Positions 27,254 to 37,200 of a stretch of DNA of 64,000 nt are shown here, piece by piece. A program made the position numbers and the translations under genes. Below the pieces are notes generated by a model, which worked only from the letters and a program-made list of their open reading frames with translations, was not told the origin of the DNA and searched no databases. Numbering within the stretch: the first letter of the stretch is position 1; every line of letters begins with the position of its first letter. The stretch is taken from positions 62,001 through 126,000 of the forward strand of contig JAKBKY010000007.1 in assembly GCA_021832345.1 (NCBI GenBank), in the 5' to 3' direction. This stretch comes from a bacterium (lineage in GTDB: Bacteria > Vulcanimicrobiota > Vulcanimicrobiia > Vulcanimicrobiales > Vulcanimicrobiaceae).

Positions 27254-27280
27254 ATGTCAATCCCAAAGGAGGCACCATGA
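27254..27280 (+). other. Eight-codon leader ORF with duplicated Shine-Dalgarno/ATG
   Basis: AAGGAGGGCACCATG is followed after 8 bases by AAAGGAGGCACCATG. The first ATG opens MSIPKEAP-stop, whose TGA overlaps the second ATG (ATGA), the start of the third cytochrome gene. Both starts have near-perfect ribosome-binding sites. It looks like a small duplication that makes a translationally coupled mini-leader. Function, if any, is unknown. Confidence 0.5.
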
Positions 27281-27774
27281 ATCGGATGAAAGCGTTGGTA
27301 GTGGCTGGGATCGTGCTAGTCATCGCGGTTGTTGCGTGGGGATGGAAAGAGGTTGGCTCCCAGCACGCGTGTCCACCAGTAGCGAAGGCTCCAGTATCGG
27401 TTACTCCATGGGGATGGAAAGAGGTCAGCTTCCGAAAGGATGTCTATCCCATTCTCCAGCAGAACTGTGCCGTCTGTCATACTCCCGGCGCCGTGGGTTA
27501 TGCCCAGAGCGGGTTCAGCGTCCAGAGTTACCAATCCGTGATGAGGGGCACGAAATACGGCCCTATGGTTATTCCCGGCTCAAGTCTCTCCAGCAACTTG
27601 GTGGTGTTGCTCGAGCATGCTGCTAGTCCGTCCATCAGCATGCCAAAAATGTACCAGGTGATGATACGGAATCACCGCAAATATATAGTCCCATCAGGGC
27701 AAGCGCGGCGGCTCTCTCCGCACGATGTGCGGCTGATCAAAGAGTGGGTTGACCAGGGCGCTAAGGATAACTAG
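27277..27774 (+). CDS. Membrane-anchored cytochrome c-like protein (PSCyt1-type)
   Basis: A 165-residue protein with an N-terminal membrane anchor (MKALVVAGIVLVIAVVAWGW) and one haem-c site in the context VSFRKDVYPILQQNCAVCHTPG. That wording is typical of planctomycete-type cytochrome domains found at the end of surface proteins. SMPKMYQ could supply the Met. The peptide PxxWGWKEV occurs twice (residues 20-25 and 45-50), from a roughly 20-bp coding repeat GGGATGGAAAGAGGT. Third cytochrome of the cluster. Confidence 0.78.
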   Translation: MNRMKALVVAGIVLVIAVVAWGWKEVGSQHACPPVAKAPVSVTPWGWKEVSFRKDVYPILQQNCAVCHTPGAVGYAQSGFSVQSYQSVMRGTKYGPMVIPGSSLSSNLVVLLEHAASPSISMPKMYQVMIRNHRKYIVPSGQARRLSPHDVRLIKEWVDQGAKDN

Positions 27775-28290
27775 CGGGTATCTGAAGCCAGGCCGGTTTC
27801 CGTGGAATTTCGTCGCGTCGTAGCCGGCAAGCGCGATTGTTTTCTAGCACCGTTGACACGGCGAGCAGGGCGCGGCCTTGGACACGCCCTCGCGCCGGTG
27901 CATGGGCCAAGGCGACGGCGTTAGGCCGACGATCATCGTGGCGGTTCGCCGACGAACTCCTGATCGCAGCGAGCGCTATTCGAGCAGCTCCGCCGTCCCC
28001 GGCGAAACCCACGGGCGAGCACTTCCAGAACAAGGGCGGACAGACGTGAGAAGTTCTCTTCTTTATTTCATCTCTGTTTCCACCGCATCGTTCTCCACTT
28101 TGACCTGCGCACAACGGTCTTTTCGGAAAAGGCCCGTCATTACGAGCTTTCACGCTTAGAACTCCGGGACTACCGCGGGAGTTTGTGCTACAGGCTCCTG
28201 AGAATTCAGCGGTGACCTTTGTTGCTGTTCACGGGCCTTTCTCAGTCACATCACAGCTTCTTCTCGCGCGATCGCTAGTATAGAGATGCT
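27775..28290. other. 516-bp intergenic region, no convincing gene
   Basis: Short open frames exist here on both strands but none has family resemblance, sensible codon bias or a ribosome-binding site. The last 100 bases are somewhat AT-richer and should hold the promoter of the FadL-like gene. No hairpin terminator with a U-tract was found after the cytochrome gene. Confidence 0.5.
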
Positions 28291-29613
28291 ATGAAAGGAT
28301 CGAACGTTGTCACGGCGCATCGCTTGAGTCCGACCCGAATCATCGCCGCGTCGTGCATGTTGGTTGTTCTGACGGCGCTTCCAGCACAGGCCACGACCAA
28401 CGGTCACATTCTGATCGGCGTGGGGGCGGTGAACCAGTCCATGGGTGGAGCAGGGATTGCGACATCGCTGGACGCGATGGGTTCCTGCTACAGTAACGCC
28501 GGCTCTATCTCGTTTGTCCGATCCAGCAGCGCGGAGTTTGCTATGGATCTGTTCACTCCGCACCGCACTATGTATGCCTCGATCCCCGGCGTAGCGGCCG
28601 GATCCGTTACGAGCCAGACGGAACAGTCGGTCATTCCCGGCATGAGCTTCCTTGATAAGCCGCTCAATAGCCGCTTTACTTACGCACTCTGTGCCCTGGG
28701 TATCGCAGGCATGGGCGTGAATTATCCCGCCGTTCTGCCCAACGCCGCCGGTCACTTCAACCCTCTGGCAGTTCCGCAAAACGACGGCGGTTTCGGGGCG
28801 ATCTATTCCAATCAACAATTCCTGCAAGTGACGCCCATGGTCGCGTATATGCTGAACCCCAGGCTCTCACTCGGTCTCGGCTTAGATAGCGACTGGCAAA
28901 GCCTGCAAGTCTCCCCATTTGCCGCTACACCGCCCAACGCCAGCGGGTATCCCGTCTCGAGCCCGGCCTCATCGGGCTTCGGCTCGGGGTTTACCGTGGG
29001 ACTCGCGTGGCGGCCGGACGACAAGCTTGAGTTGGGAGTCGTCTACAAGAGTCCGCAGCACATGCAGACGATGCACTACACCTCCCAATATCCGGACGGG
29101 GCTCCGGCGGCTTTCAGCTTCAGGCTCGACTATCCGATGATCGTCGGCGCGGGCATTGGTTATCAGCTTACACCCAAGCTGCTGGTCGCCGCCGATGAGC
29201 ACTGGATCGATTACGCTGACACGAGAGGGTTCTCGCAATCGGGCTTTGCGCCGAACGGCGCCGTGAAAGGGTTCGGCTGGCGCAGCATCTACGCGACAGC
29301 CGTGGGATTCCAGTATAGAGTCAACGGACGACTGGCAGTGCGAGCCGGCTACAACCACTCCGACAACCCGGTTCCACCGAGCCAACAGTTCTTCAACGTC
29401 TTCGCTCCCGCGCTCATTCAAAACAGCGTGACCGCCGGCTTCGGCTACAAGATCGACGGCGCGCGCACAATCGACGTGGTGTATCTGCACGGCTTCTCGA
29501 ACGCGGTATCTGGTCCGATATACATGACGAACAATGCAGCCATTCCCAACAGCGTAGTGCGAAACCGTTTGAGCGAGAACGAGTTGAGCCTTCAGTTCCG
29601 CTTCAAGATGTAA
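28291..29613 (+). CDS. FadL/OmpP1-family outer-membrane transport protein
   Basis: A 440-residue protein with a signal peptide (to about residue 35, PAQA-TT) and then the FadL N-terminal hatch motif NGHILIGVGAVNQSMGGAGIATSLDAMGSCYSNAGSIS, here with SNAGS instead of NPAG. Barrel strands end in LSLQFRFKM. FadL barrels let hydrophobic molecules enter the envelope. Located before the SQR/TusE/DsrE genes, it could import hydrophobic sulfur species or act independently for lipids; only context suggests the former. Confidence 0.87.
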   Translation: MKGSNVVTAHRLSPTRIIAASCMLVVLTALPAQATTNGHILIGVGAVNQSMGGAGIATSLDAMGSCYSNAGSISFVRSSSAEFAMDLFTPHRTMYASIPGVAAGSVTSQTEQSVIPGMSFLDKPLNSRFTYALCALGIAGMGVNYPAVLPNAAGHFNPLAVPQNDGGFGAIYSNQQFLQVTPMVAYMLNPRLSLGLGLDSDWQSLQVSPFAATPPNASGYPVSSPASSGFGSGFTVGLAWRPDDKLELGVVYKSPQHMQTMHYTSQYPDGAPAAFSFRLDYPMIVGAGIGYQLTPKLLVAADEHWIDYADTRGFSQSGFAPNGAVKGFGWRSIYATAVGFQYRVNGRLAVRAGYNHSDNPVPPSQQFFNVFAPALIQNSVTAGFGYKIDGARTIDVVYLHGFSNAVSGPIYMTNNAAIPNSVVRNRLSENELSLQFRFKM

Positions 29614-29646
29614 TCGTCCAACGTCATCGGATTCAGAGGAGGGAAA

Positions 29647-30879
29647 ATGCGCAAACTGGTTATTCTCGGTGGGGGAACCGCGGGGACGATGATGTTGAAC
29701 AAGCTCTCGCGCGTCTTGAACGAGGATCAATGGCAGATCACGGTGATCGACGACTCCGAGACGCATTTCTACCAGCCTGGGTTCCTGTTCATCCCCTTCG
29801 GCATGTATGGGCAAAAAGACGTCGTAAAGCCGCGTCGCGAATTCTTCCCGATGCGCGCCAACGTCGTGATCTCCGGAATCGACCGTATCGACGCAGACCA
29901 CAAGCGCGTCATCCTCGATGACAAGTCCGTCGTCGACTACGACTATCTGATCATTGCTACCGGAGCGAAGATCCGCCCCGATCAGACCGAAGGACTCCTC
30001 GATGATGAATGGGGGAAGAGCAAGTTCGACTTCTATACCTTGGAAGGTGCGCAGCGCCTGCACCAGTTCTTCGAGTCGTGGCATGGCGGGCGGTTGGTAC
30101 TCAACATGACCGAGATGCCGATCAAATGCCCGGTCGCGCCGTTGGAGTTCCTCTTCCTCGCGGATTCGTACTTTACTGCGAGAGGGATTCGCGACAAGGT
30201 CGAGTTGCGTCTGGCGACACCGCTGTCGGGAGCGTTTACCAAGCCTAAGGCGACAGAGATTCTCGGGGGGCTATTGGAGCACAAGAACATCAAAGTGACG
30301 CCGGACTTCGGCATCGCGCGGGTTGATAATGAGAGAAAAATGATCGTCTCTTATGACGATGTCGAGGTCCCATACGACGTGCTGGTTTCGATTCCAACCA
30401 ATATGGGGGATGAGTGCATCGCTCGTAGCGGTCTGGGTGACGAACTCAATTACGTGCCGACGGATAAGGAAACGCTTGTCTCAGAAGCACACGATGATAT
30501 TTTCGTGATCGGAGACGCCGGCAATCTGCCCAGTTCGAAGGCAGGCTCCGTCGCACACTTCCAGTCCGAGATCCTGTTCAAGAACTTCCTTGACCGCATC
30601 GAAGGACGGCCGATGCATTCCAGCTTCGACGGTCATGCCAACTGTTTCATCGAGTCGGGCTTCGGGAAGGCGCTGCTCATCGACTTCAATTACGATGTCG
30701 AGCCGCTGCCGGGGAAATTCCCGTTTCCGGGGATCGGCCCGTTCTCGTTGCTGCACGAGACGCGGATGAACCACTACGGGAAACTCGCGTTTCGCTGGAT
30801 GTACTGGAACGTCCTGATTCGCGGCGCGGAGTTGCCGATCGACTCGAAGATGTCGATGGCGGGAAAGGTAGCGGCGTAA
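29647..30879 (+). CDS. sqr: Sulfide:quinone oxidoreductase-like FAD protein
   Basis: A 410-residue flavoprotein: N-terminal FAD site KLVILGGGTAGTMMLNKL, YDYLIIATGAKIRPD, EMPIKCPVAPLEFLFLAD (conserved Cys region of SQR), ALVSIP-type second Rossmann half, DIFVIGDAGNLPSSKAGSVAH (FAD C-terminal site) and HANCFIESG with a second conserved Cys. It ends with an amphipathic, membrane-seeking tail. SQRs oxidise sulfide to polysulfide and reduce quinone. GAGGAGGG precedes the ATG. Followed within 3 bases by tusE and then dsrE2, consistent with handing sulfane sulfur to carriers. Confidence 0.88.
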   Translation: MRKLVILGGGTAGTMMLNKLSRVLNEDQWQITVIDDSETHFYQPGFLFIPFGMYGQKDVVKPRREFFPMRANVVISGIDRIDADHKRVILDDKSVVDYDYLIIATGAKIRPDQTEGLLDDEWGKSKFDFYTLEGAQRLHQFFESWHGGRLVLNMTEMPIKCPVAPLEFLFLADSYFTARGIRDKVELRLATPLSGAFTKPKATEILGGLLEHKNIKVTPDFGIARVDNERKMIVSYDDVEVPYDVLVSIPTNMGDECIARSGLGDELNYVPTDKETLVSEAHDDIFVIGDAGNLPSSKAGSVAHFQSEILFKNFLDRIEGRPMHSSFDGHANCFIESGFGKALLIDFNYDVEPLPGKFPFPGIGPFSLLHETRMNHYGKLAFRWMYWNVLIRGAELPIDSKMSMAGKVAA

Positions 30880-30882
30880 GAC

Positions 30883-31200
30883 ATGGAAACGCTGGAGATT
30901 CTCGGAAAGCACCTCGCCGTCGACAAAGACGGCAACCTCGTCAACCGTGCCGACTGGAACGAGGAGATCGCGCGAGCCATCGCCGCCCAGGAAGGGATCG
31001 GCGAACTCACCGATCGGCACTGGGCGGTGATCAGGGCGATGCAGAAGGCTTTCGATCGCGACGGAGACGCGCCTTCGATTCGCCGTCTCACGAACGAGAG
31101 CGGTGTCGATGTCAAGACCCTGTATCAATTGTTTCCGAAAGGCCCGGCAAAGAAGGCGGCCAAGATCGCAGGGCTGCCGAAGCCGAAAGGATGCATTTAA
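30883..31200 (+). CDS. tusE: TusE/DsrC-family sulfur carrier with one terminal cysteine
   Basis: A 105-residue DsrC/TusE protein ending LYQLFPKGPAKKAAKIAGLP then KPKGCI. The penultimate Cys (CysA) that carries persulfide is kept. The second Cys of true DsrC, 10 residues before it (QACK type), is Ala (KKAAK). By family knowledge single-Cys members work as sulfur relay proteins rather than as the DsrAB trisulfide partner; no dsrAB is seen here. It starts 3 bases after the SQR-like gene and should take sulfur from it or from DsrE2. Confidence 0.9.
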   Translation: METLEILGKHLAVDKDGNLVNRADWNEEIARAIAAQEGIGELTDRHWAVIRAMQKAFDRDGDAPSIRRLTNESGVDVKTLYQLFPKGPAKKAAKIAGLPKPKGCI

Positions 31201-31201
31201 C

Positions 31202-31657
31202 GTGGACAGAGTGTCAGTCATCGTCTCGCACGGTTCGCTTGAGGGCGTATACCCGGCGTTGATTATGGCCAACGGTGCGAGAATGGAGGGCATCGAAGTG
31301 TCGCTCTTCTTTACCTTCTTTGGACTCGAGCCCATCATCGAGCGACGCATGGATCACTTGCAGGTTGCCACCGTGGGCAATCCAGCGATGCACATCCCGA
31401 CGCTGATCGGAATGCTGCCGGGTTTCCCAACGCTTGTGACATCGATGATGAAGAAGGAGATGGAGAAGCTGGACATCCCACCGGTCCGCGAGTTCTTGCA
31501 GATGATCCACGACGCCGGCGCCGAGATCTATGCGTGCAAGGCCTCGGTGGATATGTTCCACTTCAAGAAGCAAGACTTCTGGTCCGGGGTCGACGACATC
31601 ATCTCCGTGGGCGAGTTCTACGAGAAGGCGGCCGACGGACAGATCGTCTTCACCTAG
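31202..31657 (+). CDS. DsrE2/DsrE-DsrF-like sulfurtransferase protein
   Basis: A 151-residue protein from GTG 31202 (AAAGGA upstream): VSVIVSHGSLEGVYPALIMA, GIEVSLFFTFFGLEP, MEKLDIPPVREFLQMIHDAG and AEIYACKASVDMF. The Cys in IYACKAS is the conserved active-site Cys of DsrE2-like proteins, which shuttle sulfur with TusA/TusE and rhodaneses in sulfur oxidisers. It is in an operon with SQR and TusE; TusA is not in this window. Confidence 0.87.
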   Translation: MDRVSVIVSHGSLEGVYPALIMANGARMEGIEVSLFFTFFGLEPIIERRMDHLQVATVGNPAMHIPTLIGMLPGFPTLVTSMMKKEMEKLDIPPVREFLQMIHDAGAEIYACKASVDMFHFKKQDFWSGVDDIISVGEFYEKAADGQIVFT

Positions 31658-32058
31658 CCTGAATTTCCACGGGGCCGAAATCGCCTAACGCGGAGACGAA
31701 GCCATTATTCCTGAAGCGCTGATGATCGATAGGTGGGCGCGGTGATGGAAGCGCACATGTTCGACCGTGGCCTGATCGGCTTGCGCCAGGAGACGAGCAA
31801 CGACGAGCTGGGGCACGTCTACCTCGAAAGCGCGCTGCAGCAAGGGATGGGTCCTGCCTGGAGCGGCAGGTGGGCGGTGCTGTCTCCCACGCGCAGCTCA
31901 AAGGCGTGCCGGACGTGCGCGATCGCATCCTCGTCCGGGTTCAGAAGCGTGGTTCTCGAAATGTTCCTTGCGCATTCACAACTTACGCTCGTCTGTTACG
32001 TTATCTTAAATCCCGAAAGGCCTTCCCCGGCTAGATACGGCGGAAGGTACGGTGCGCG
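31658..32058. other. 401-bp region without a supported gene
   Basis: Open frames occur on both strands (for instance 31733-32158 plus and 31650-31928 minus) but none has recognisable motifs, and the plus one would run into the FeS-protein gene in another frame. AT-richness rises near 31980-32020, where the promoter of the downstream FeS/NrfD/Mo operon is likely. A decayed gene cannot be excluded. Confidence 0.45.
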
Positions 32059-33000
32059 GTGGGGAATACGAATTCGGAGCCTTCCGCAGCAGATCGCGAG
32101 GCCGCATCGAGGCGTGCCTTTCTTGCGAAGGCGGCGAGCGCCGTTCTTGCCGGCGTAGCGGTAAGCGGGAGCGCGGTAGAGGCGGCGCCGGTTGCCAAGA
32201 GCGCGAACGCTTCACCGGCGCCGATGCCGGCGCCGCCGTTCAGCGTGAGCGCCGAGGCGAACGAAGATGTGCTGGTCACGATGCAGCGCGAGCTTCAGCG
32301 CGCATTACGAAAACCGCGATCCGAGCGGCGTTGGGGCATGGTGATCGACACGCGGAAGTGCGTCGCCTGCTCTTCCTGCACGGTGGGATGCGTGATGGAG
32401 AACGCGCTTCCGCCCGGCGTGGTCTATCGACCGGTCATCGACATGGAGGTCGGAACCTATCCGAATGTGACCCGCAAGTTCTTGCCGAGACCATGCATGC
32501 AGTGCGAGAACCCACCGTGCGTCCCCGTCTGCCCGGTGGAAGCGACTTGGAAGCGCTCTGACGGCATCATCCAGATCGACTACGCCGCCTGCATTGGTTG
32601 CCGATACTGCATTACCGCATGTCCTTACCAGGCTCGTACTTTCGACTTCGGCGAGAACTGGACCGACAACGCCGCGCAAGGGAGCGAGGGCGTATTAGCT
32701 CTCGACGCGGCATCGAAGTACGAAACACGACCGAGCTACGACTGGGGCACGAAGTGGGAGCGAGCAGAAGGCATCATTCCGGAGAGCCCTGTAGGCAACG
32801 CTCGCAAATGCACGTTCTGCGTTCCTCGCCTAGCCGAGGGGCTGTTGCCGATGTGCGTGACCACCTGCCTCGGTCGCGCTACGTTTTTCGGTGACCTCAA
32901 CGACCCGCACTCGCTGGTCTCCGAGCTATCCGCGAGCCCGAACGCAATCCGACTCAAAGAAGAGCTCGGGACTCATCCGAAGGTCTATTACTTGATGTAA
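32059..33000 (+). CDS. Tat-exported four-cluster ferredoxin subunit (TtrB/PsrB/DmsB-like)
   Basis: A 313-residue protein with a twin-arginine leader ([19 protein letters not shown]) and four cysteine groups: [39 protein letters not shown] and [20 protein letters not shown]. Together these bind four 4Fe-4S clusters, the electron wire of complex iron-sulfur molybdoenzymes. Start is GTG 32059 with GGAAGG about 11 bases upstream. Followed by NrfD and the catalytic subunit (order B-C-A), as in tetrathionate, polysulfide and sulfur reductase operons. Confidence 0.92.
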   Translation: MGNTNSEPSAADREAASRRAFLAKAASAVLAGVAVSGSAVEAAPVAKSANASPAPMPAPPFSVSAEANEDVLVTMQRELQRALRKPRSERRWGMVIDTRKCVACSSCTVGCVMENALPPGVVYRPVIDMEVGTYPNVTRKFLPRPCMQCENPPCVPVCPVEATWKRSDGIIQIDYAACIGCRYCITACPYQARTFDFGENWTDNAAQGSEGVLALDAASKYETRPSYDWGTKWERAEGIIPESPVGNARKCTFCVPRLAEGLLPMCVTTCLGRATFFGDLNDPHSLVSELSASPNAIRLKEELGTHPKVYYLM

Positions 33001-33015
33001 TCGGGAAGGTACCGT

Positions 33016-34245
33016 ATGTCCACTGTTTCCGTAAGCGCTGGACGATCTGGCCGCAACCCCTGGAGTTGGGTGGTGTGGGCTCTTTGGCTCGTAGCCGCGG
33101 TCTTCGGCGGCACAGGCATCGTCGAACGATTGCTGTATGGCGAGAGATTCGTGGCTTACACGAGCTACGTGCCGTGGGGAATGTGGGTTTCGGCGTACAT
33201 CTTCTTCATCGGACTCTCGGCCGGCGCGTTCCTCTTGTCGAGTCTGGTTTATGTCTTCGGCGTCCGCTCGTTGGAGCGGATCGCGAAGCTCTCGCTGTTC
33301 ACCGCGGCCGTCACGCTGGCGATGGCGCTCCTCTCGATCGTCTTCGACCTCGGGCACATGGAGCGCTTCTGGGAGGTGTTCACGCGACCGCAGTTCCATT
33401 CGATGATGGCTTGGATGGTGTGGCTCTACACCGCCTACTTCACGCTCTTGCTGGCAGAACTCTACTTCGCGCTCCGCGGCGACATGAGCCGTACAAGCAC
33501 CGCATCCCACGAACGCGATCGACGGGTGCTGCGCATTCTGGGCGCCGTCGGCATTCCGTTGGCGATCGCCTTCCACGGTGGTGTCGGCGCGCTCTTCGGC
33601 ACGGTAATGGCTCGCGAATACTGGCATAGCGCGCTCTACCCGATCATCTTCCTTGTCGGTGCCCTGCTCTCGGGCGGCGCGCTGATGACCGCCATCGTGG
33701 CTTTCTTTTGGCCGAGGCGAGACGAGGCGTGGCGAGAGACCATGAATTTCTTGAGCAAACTGCTGCTCGGGCTGGTGCTCTTCGACTTCCTCCTAGAGTG
33801 GGCCGAGTACTCGATTCCCGGGTGGTACCAGATCGGCGCCGAGTACCATCTCATCTCGTACGTGCTCTTCGGTCCGTTCTGGTACGTCTTCTGGGTCATC
33901 CATCTAGGCTTCGGCGTGATCCTCCCGGTGCTGATGCTCACGCTGAGCAAGCGCCCGGTGGTGCAAGGGATCGCCGCAGCGCTGATAGCCGTGACATTCT
34001 TTGCAATCCGATTGAACCTGGTGATTCCCGGCCTTATCTCGCCGGAGTTGCGAGGCTTGCAGACGGCCTATCTCGATCCGATCGGGCATCGACTGAGTTA
34101 CAGCTATGTCCCGAGCATCTTCGAGTGGCAGGTGACCATCGGTGTTCTCGCGATCGGCGTGGCCCTCTTCTATCTAGGATGCCGGTATCTACCACTCTTC
34201 GACCAGAGCCGGCGCGTGGAGCGCCGCAGTGAGGAGATCGCATGA
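33016..34245 (+). CDS. nrfD: NrfD/PsrC-like quinone-interacting membrane subunit
   Basis: A 409-residue polytopic protein with about nine helices and the family features VPWGMWVSAYIFFIGLSAGAFLLS in the second helix, HMERFWEVFTRPQFHSMMAWMVW, and SPELRGLQTAYLDP in the final loop. It exchanges electrons between the FeS subunit and the quinone pool and anchors the complex. GGGAAGGT precedes the ATG. It overlaps the catalytic subunit gene by four bases (ATGA). Confidence 0.92.
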   Translation: MSTVSVSAGRSGRNPWSWVVWALWLVAAVFGGTGIVERLLYGERFVAYTSYVPWGMWVSAYIFFIGLSAGAFLLSSLVYVFGVRSLERIAKLSLFTAAVTLAMALLSIVFDLGHMERFWEVFTRPQFHSMMAWMVWLYTAYFTLLLAELYFALRGDMSRTSTASHERDRRVLRILGAVGIPLAIAFHGGVGALFGTVMAREYWHSALYPIIFLVGALLSGGALMTAIVAFFWPRRDEAWRETMNFLSKLLLGLVLFDFLLEWAEYSIPGWYQIGAEYHLISYVLFGPFWYVFWVIHLGFGVILPVLMLTLSKRPVVQGIAAALIAVTFFAIRLNLVIPGLISPELRGLQTAYLDPIGHRLSYSYVPSIFEWQVTIGVLAIGVALFYLGCRYLPLFDQSRRVERRSEEIA

Positions 34246-37200
34246 ACACGGAGCGCAAAGCTCAGGATGTCACACGTCGCGATGCTCTGACGGCGGGCGG
34301 GGTACTGCTCGGAACGGGAGTGCTCCTCGGCGTACAAGGGCGGCTGCTTGCCCAAGCGGCGACCGGGAGCGCGCCGGAGGCCCAAACCGCAAGGGGCAAC
34401 GATGTGTACACGCTCGACAACCCCGAGAATATTCTGTACACGACCTGTTTGCAGTGCAATACGCAGTGCACCCTGAAAACGAAGTTCTACAACAGCATGT
34501 TGGTGAAGATCGATGGGAACCCGTATAGCCCGATGAACCTCTTCCCACAGCTCGCCTATGAAACCGATCCAAACGCGATTGCATGGGTCGACGCTCCGGT
34601 CTGCCCGAAGGGGCAGAGCGGCGTCCAGACGCTCTACGATCCCTACCGGCTGCGCAAAGTTCTCAAGCGTAAAGGGCCGCGCGGCTCCGGAGAGTGGGAG
34701 AGCATCTCGTTCGATCAAGCGGTGAAAGAGATCGTCGACGGCGGTCCGCTCTTCTCTCACCTCGGTGAGCATCGCAATGTCGCGGGCTTCCGCGATGTCT
34801 TCGTCCTGCGCGATGCCAAGCTCGCCAAAGCGATGTCCGCCGACGTGCAAGCGATCCGGTCGGGCAAGATGACGGTCGCGGCCTTCAAACAGAAGCATCG
34901 CAGTCATTTGCATCTGCTCATCGACGCCGACCATCCGGATCTGGGCCCAAAGAACAATCAGTTTGTACTTCAGGGCGGACGCATCGCACCCGATCGCGAG
35001 GTCATCAGCCAGCGCTTCACGTTCGGCACCTTCGGTTCCGTGAACTGGTACGGCCACACGAGCATCTGCGAGCAGGCCCACCACGTCGCATTCATGTACT
35101 CAACGGCCGATTGGGTAGCCGGCAAAGACGGCAAGTACGCGTGGAAGAAGGGCCCCAATCAGCTCAAGCCCGACTACACGCAGGCCGAGTTCGTCATCTT
35201 CTGGGGGACCGGGTACAACGAGGCCAACTTCGGTCCGACCCCGATGAGCCCGCGCCTCTCGAAGGCGCTGGTCAACGGCAAGCTCAAGATCGCCGTAGTC
35301 GATCCTCGGCTCTCAAAGACGGCCGCCAAGGGGTGGTGGATCCCGGTGATTCCCGGTGGCGACTTGGCGTTGGCGATGGGGATGATCCGCTGGATCGTCG
35401 AGAACGCGCGGTACGACGCGCCGTTCTTGCGCAACGCCAACCAGGCCGCGGCGGGGCAGGGGGGCGAGAAGAGCTGGAGCAACGCGAGTTGGCTGGTGGA
35501 GCCCCGGACCGGGAAGTTCTTACGGGCGTCGGCGCTGGGCATCGGCAGCGAGAACGAGTTCGTGGTCTTGGCAAACGGGTATGCGGTCGCCGTCGACTCA
35601 AACGATACGACGCGACCGGTCATCGGAGATCTCGACGTGGCGACGAGGATCGGCGGCGTAGCGGTGAAGAGCGCCTTCCGCGTCCTCAAAGAGGCGGCGT
35701 TTGAACACGAACTCGCATTCTATGCCGAAGAGAGCGGCGTCCCCGTGACGGAGATCGTGGAACTCGCGCGCGAGTTCACGGCGCACGGCAAGAAAGCGGG
35801 GATCGACTTCTACCGCGGCCCGATCAAACTGACCTACGGCTACTACGCCGCGCAGGCGATCATTGCACTCAACTTCCTGATCGGCAACGTGGACCACAAG
35901 GGCGGTTTCGTCGTGGGGGGCGGCAGTTGGGACGGCATGGGAACGAAGAAAGGCCAGCCGTACGATCTGGCCAAACTCCATCCCGAAGCGCTCTCGCCGT
36001 TCGGCGTCAAGCTGACGTGCGAGGCCAGCGGTCCGTATGAAACCAGTACGCTCTTCGCGCGCGATGGCTACCCGGCAAAACGGCCGTGGTTCCCGTTCAC
36101 GAACGATGTCTATCAAGAGATCATTCCATCCGCGCATGCCGGCTATCCTTACCCGATCAAGATCCTTTGGCTCCACTACGGGACCCCGGCGCTCTCGGCG
36201 CCGGCCGGGCATCTGCAGATCAAGATGCTCCAGGACGTCGAGCGGGTCCCGCTCTTCATCGCGACGGACATCGTGATCGGCGAAACCAGCATGTACGCGG
36301 ATTACATCTTCCCCGACCTCTCCTATCCGGAGCGCTGGGGGAACAACATCGGCACAAGCCCGGTGGTGCTGAGCAAGATCAGCAAGTTCCGGCAGCCCGT
36401 CGTCGCTCCGGTTCCCGAGACGGTCACCGTCGCCGGCGAAGAGATGGCACCAAGTATGGACACGCTGATGCTCGCAATCGCCGAGCGCCTCGGCGCATCG
36501 GGCTTCGGGAAGAACGCGTTCGGCCCGGGGATGGACCTGAACCGTTTGGAAGACTTCTACCTAAAGATTGTCGCCGATCTCGCCGCCGGCGACAGACCCG
36601 GCGATGCGGTGCCCGAAGCGACGGACGCCGAGATCGAGCTCTTCCGGAAGGCGCGTCGACACCTGCCTGCGGCGGTCTTCGATGAGAAGAAGTGGAAGCG
36701 CGCCGTCAGGGCAAAGGATTGGAGACGCGTGGTTTACGTCCTCAATCGTGGCGGGCGTTTCGATCCGCCCTCCGACGCGTACGACGGAGCGTTCGCCAAC
36801 CATACGCTCTCCGGGTTGACCAACCTTTACGTCGAGCCGGTCGGATCGGGGATCCAATCGGTGACGGCAAAGCGCTTCTCCGGCGTACCGTACTACCAAC
36901 GCCTCGAATCAATGGACGGCAAGCCGGTCGAGTTCCCGGCGGGGTACGATCTCCGGCTCTTCACGTACAAGGAGATCTTCGGCGGGCATTCGCGCACGGG
37001 TGCAAATTACGCGGGCCAGATGGCGCTCATGCCGGAGAACTTCGTGTACCTCAACAGGGTCGATGCGATTCGGCTCGGGTTGAAGGACGGCAACGTCGTG
37101 CGGCTTGAGGCTCCCGGCGCCGACGGCGTGTTCCAGGTGACGCCCGGCGGTGGAACGGCACGCGTCGAGGGCAAGGTGAAGGTGATCGAAGGGCTGCGAC

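Noticed and set aside
31733-32158. Plus-strand 141-codon frame before the FeS-protein gene
   Set aside because: No recognisable motif, no ribosome-binding site, and it overlaps the Tat leader of the FeS protein in another frame.
33066-33629. Second-frame open reading frames across the NrfD gene
   Set aside because: The NrfD frame has nine membrane helices and family motifs; the alternative frame is Arg/His-rich shadow sequence.
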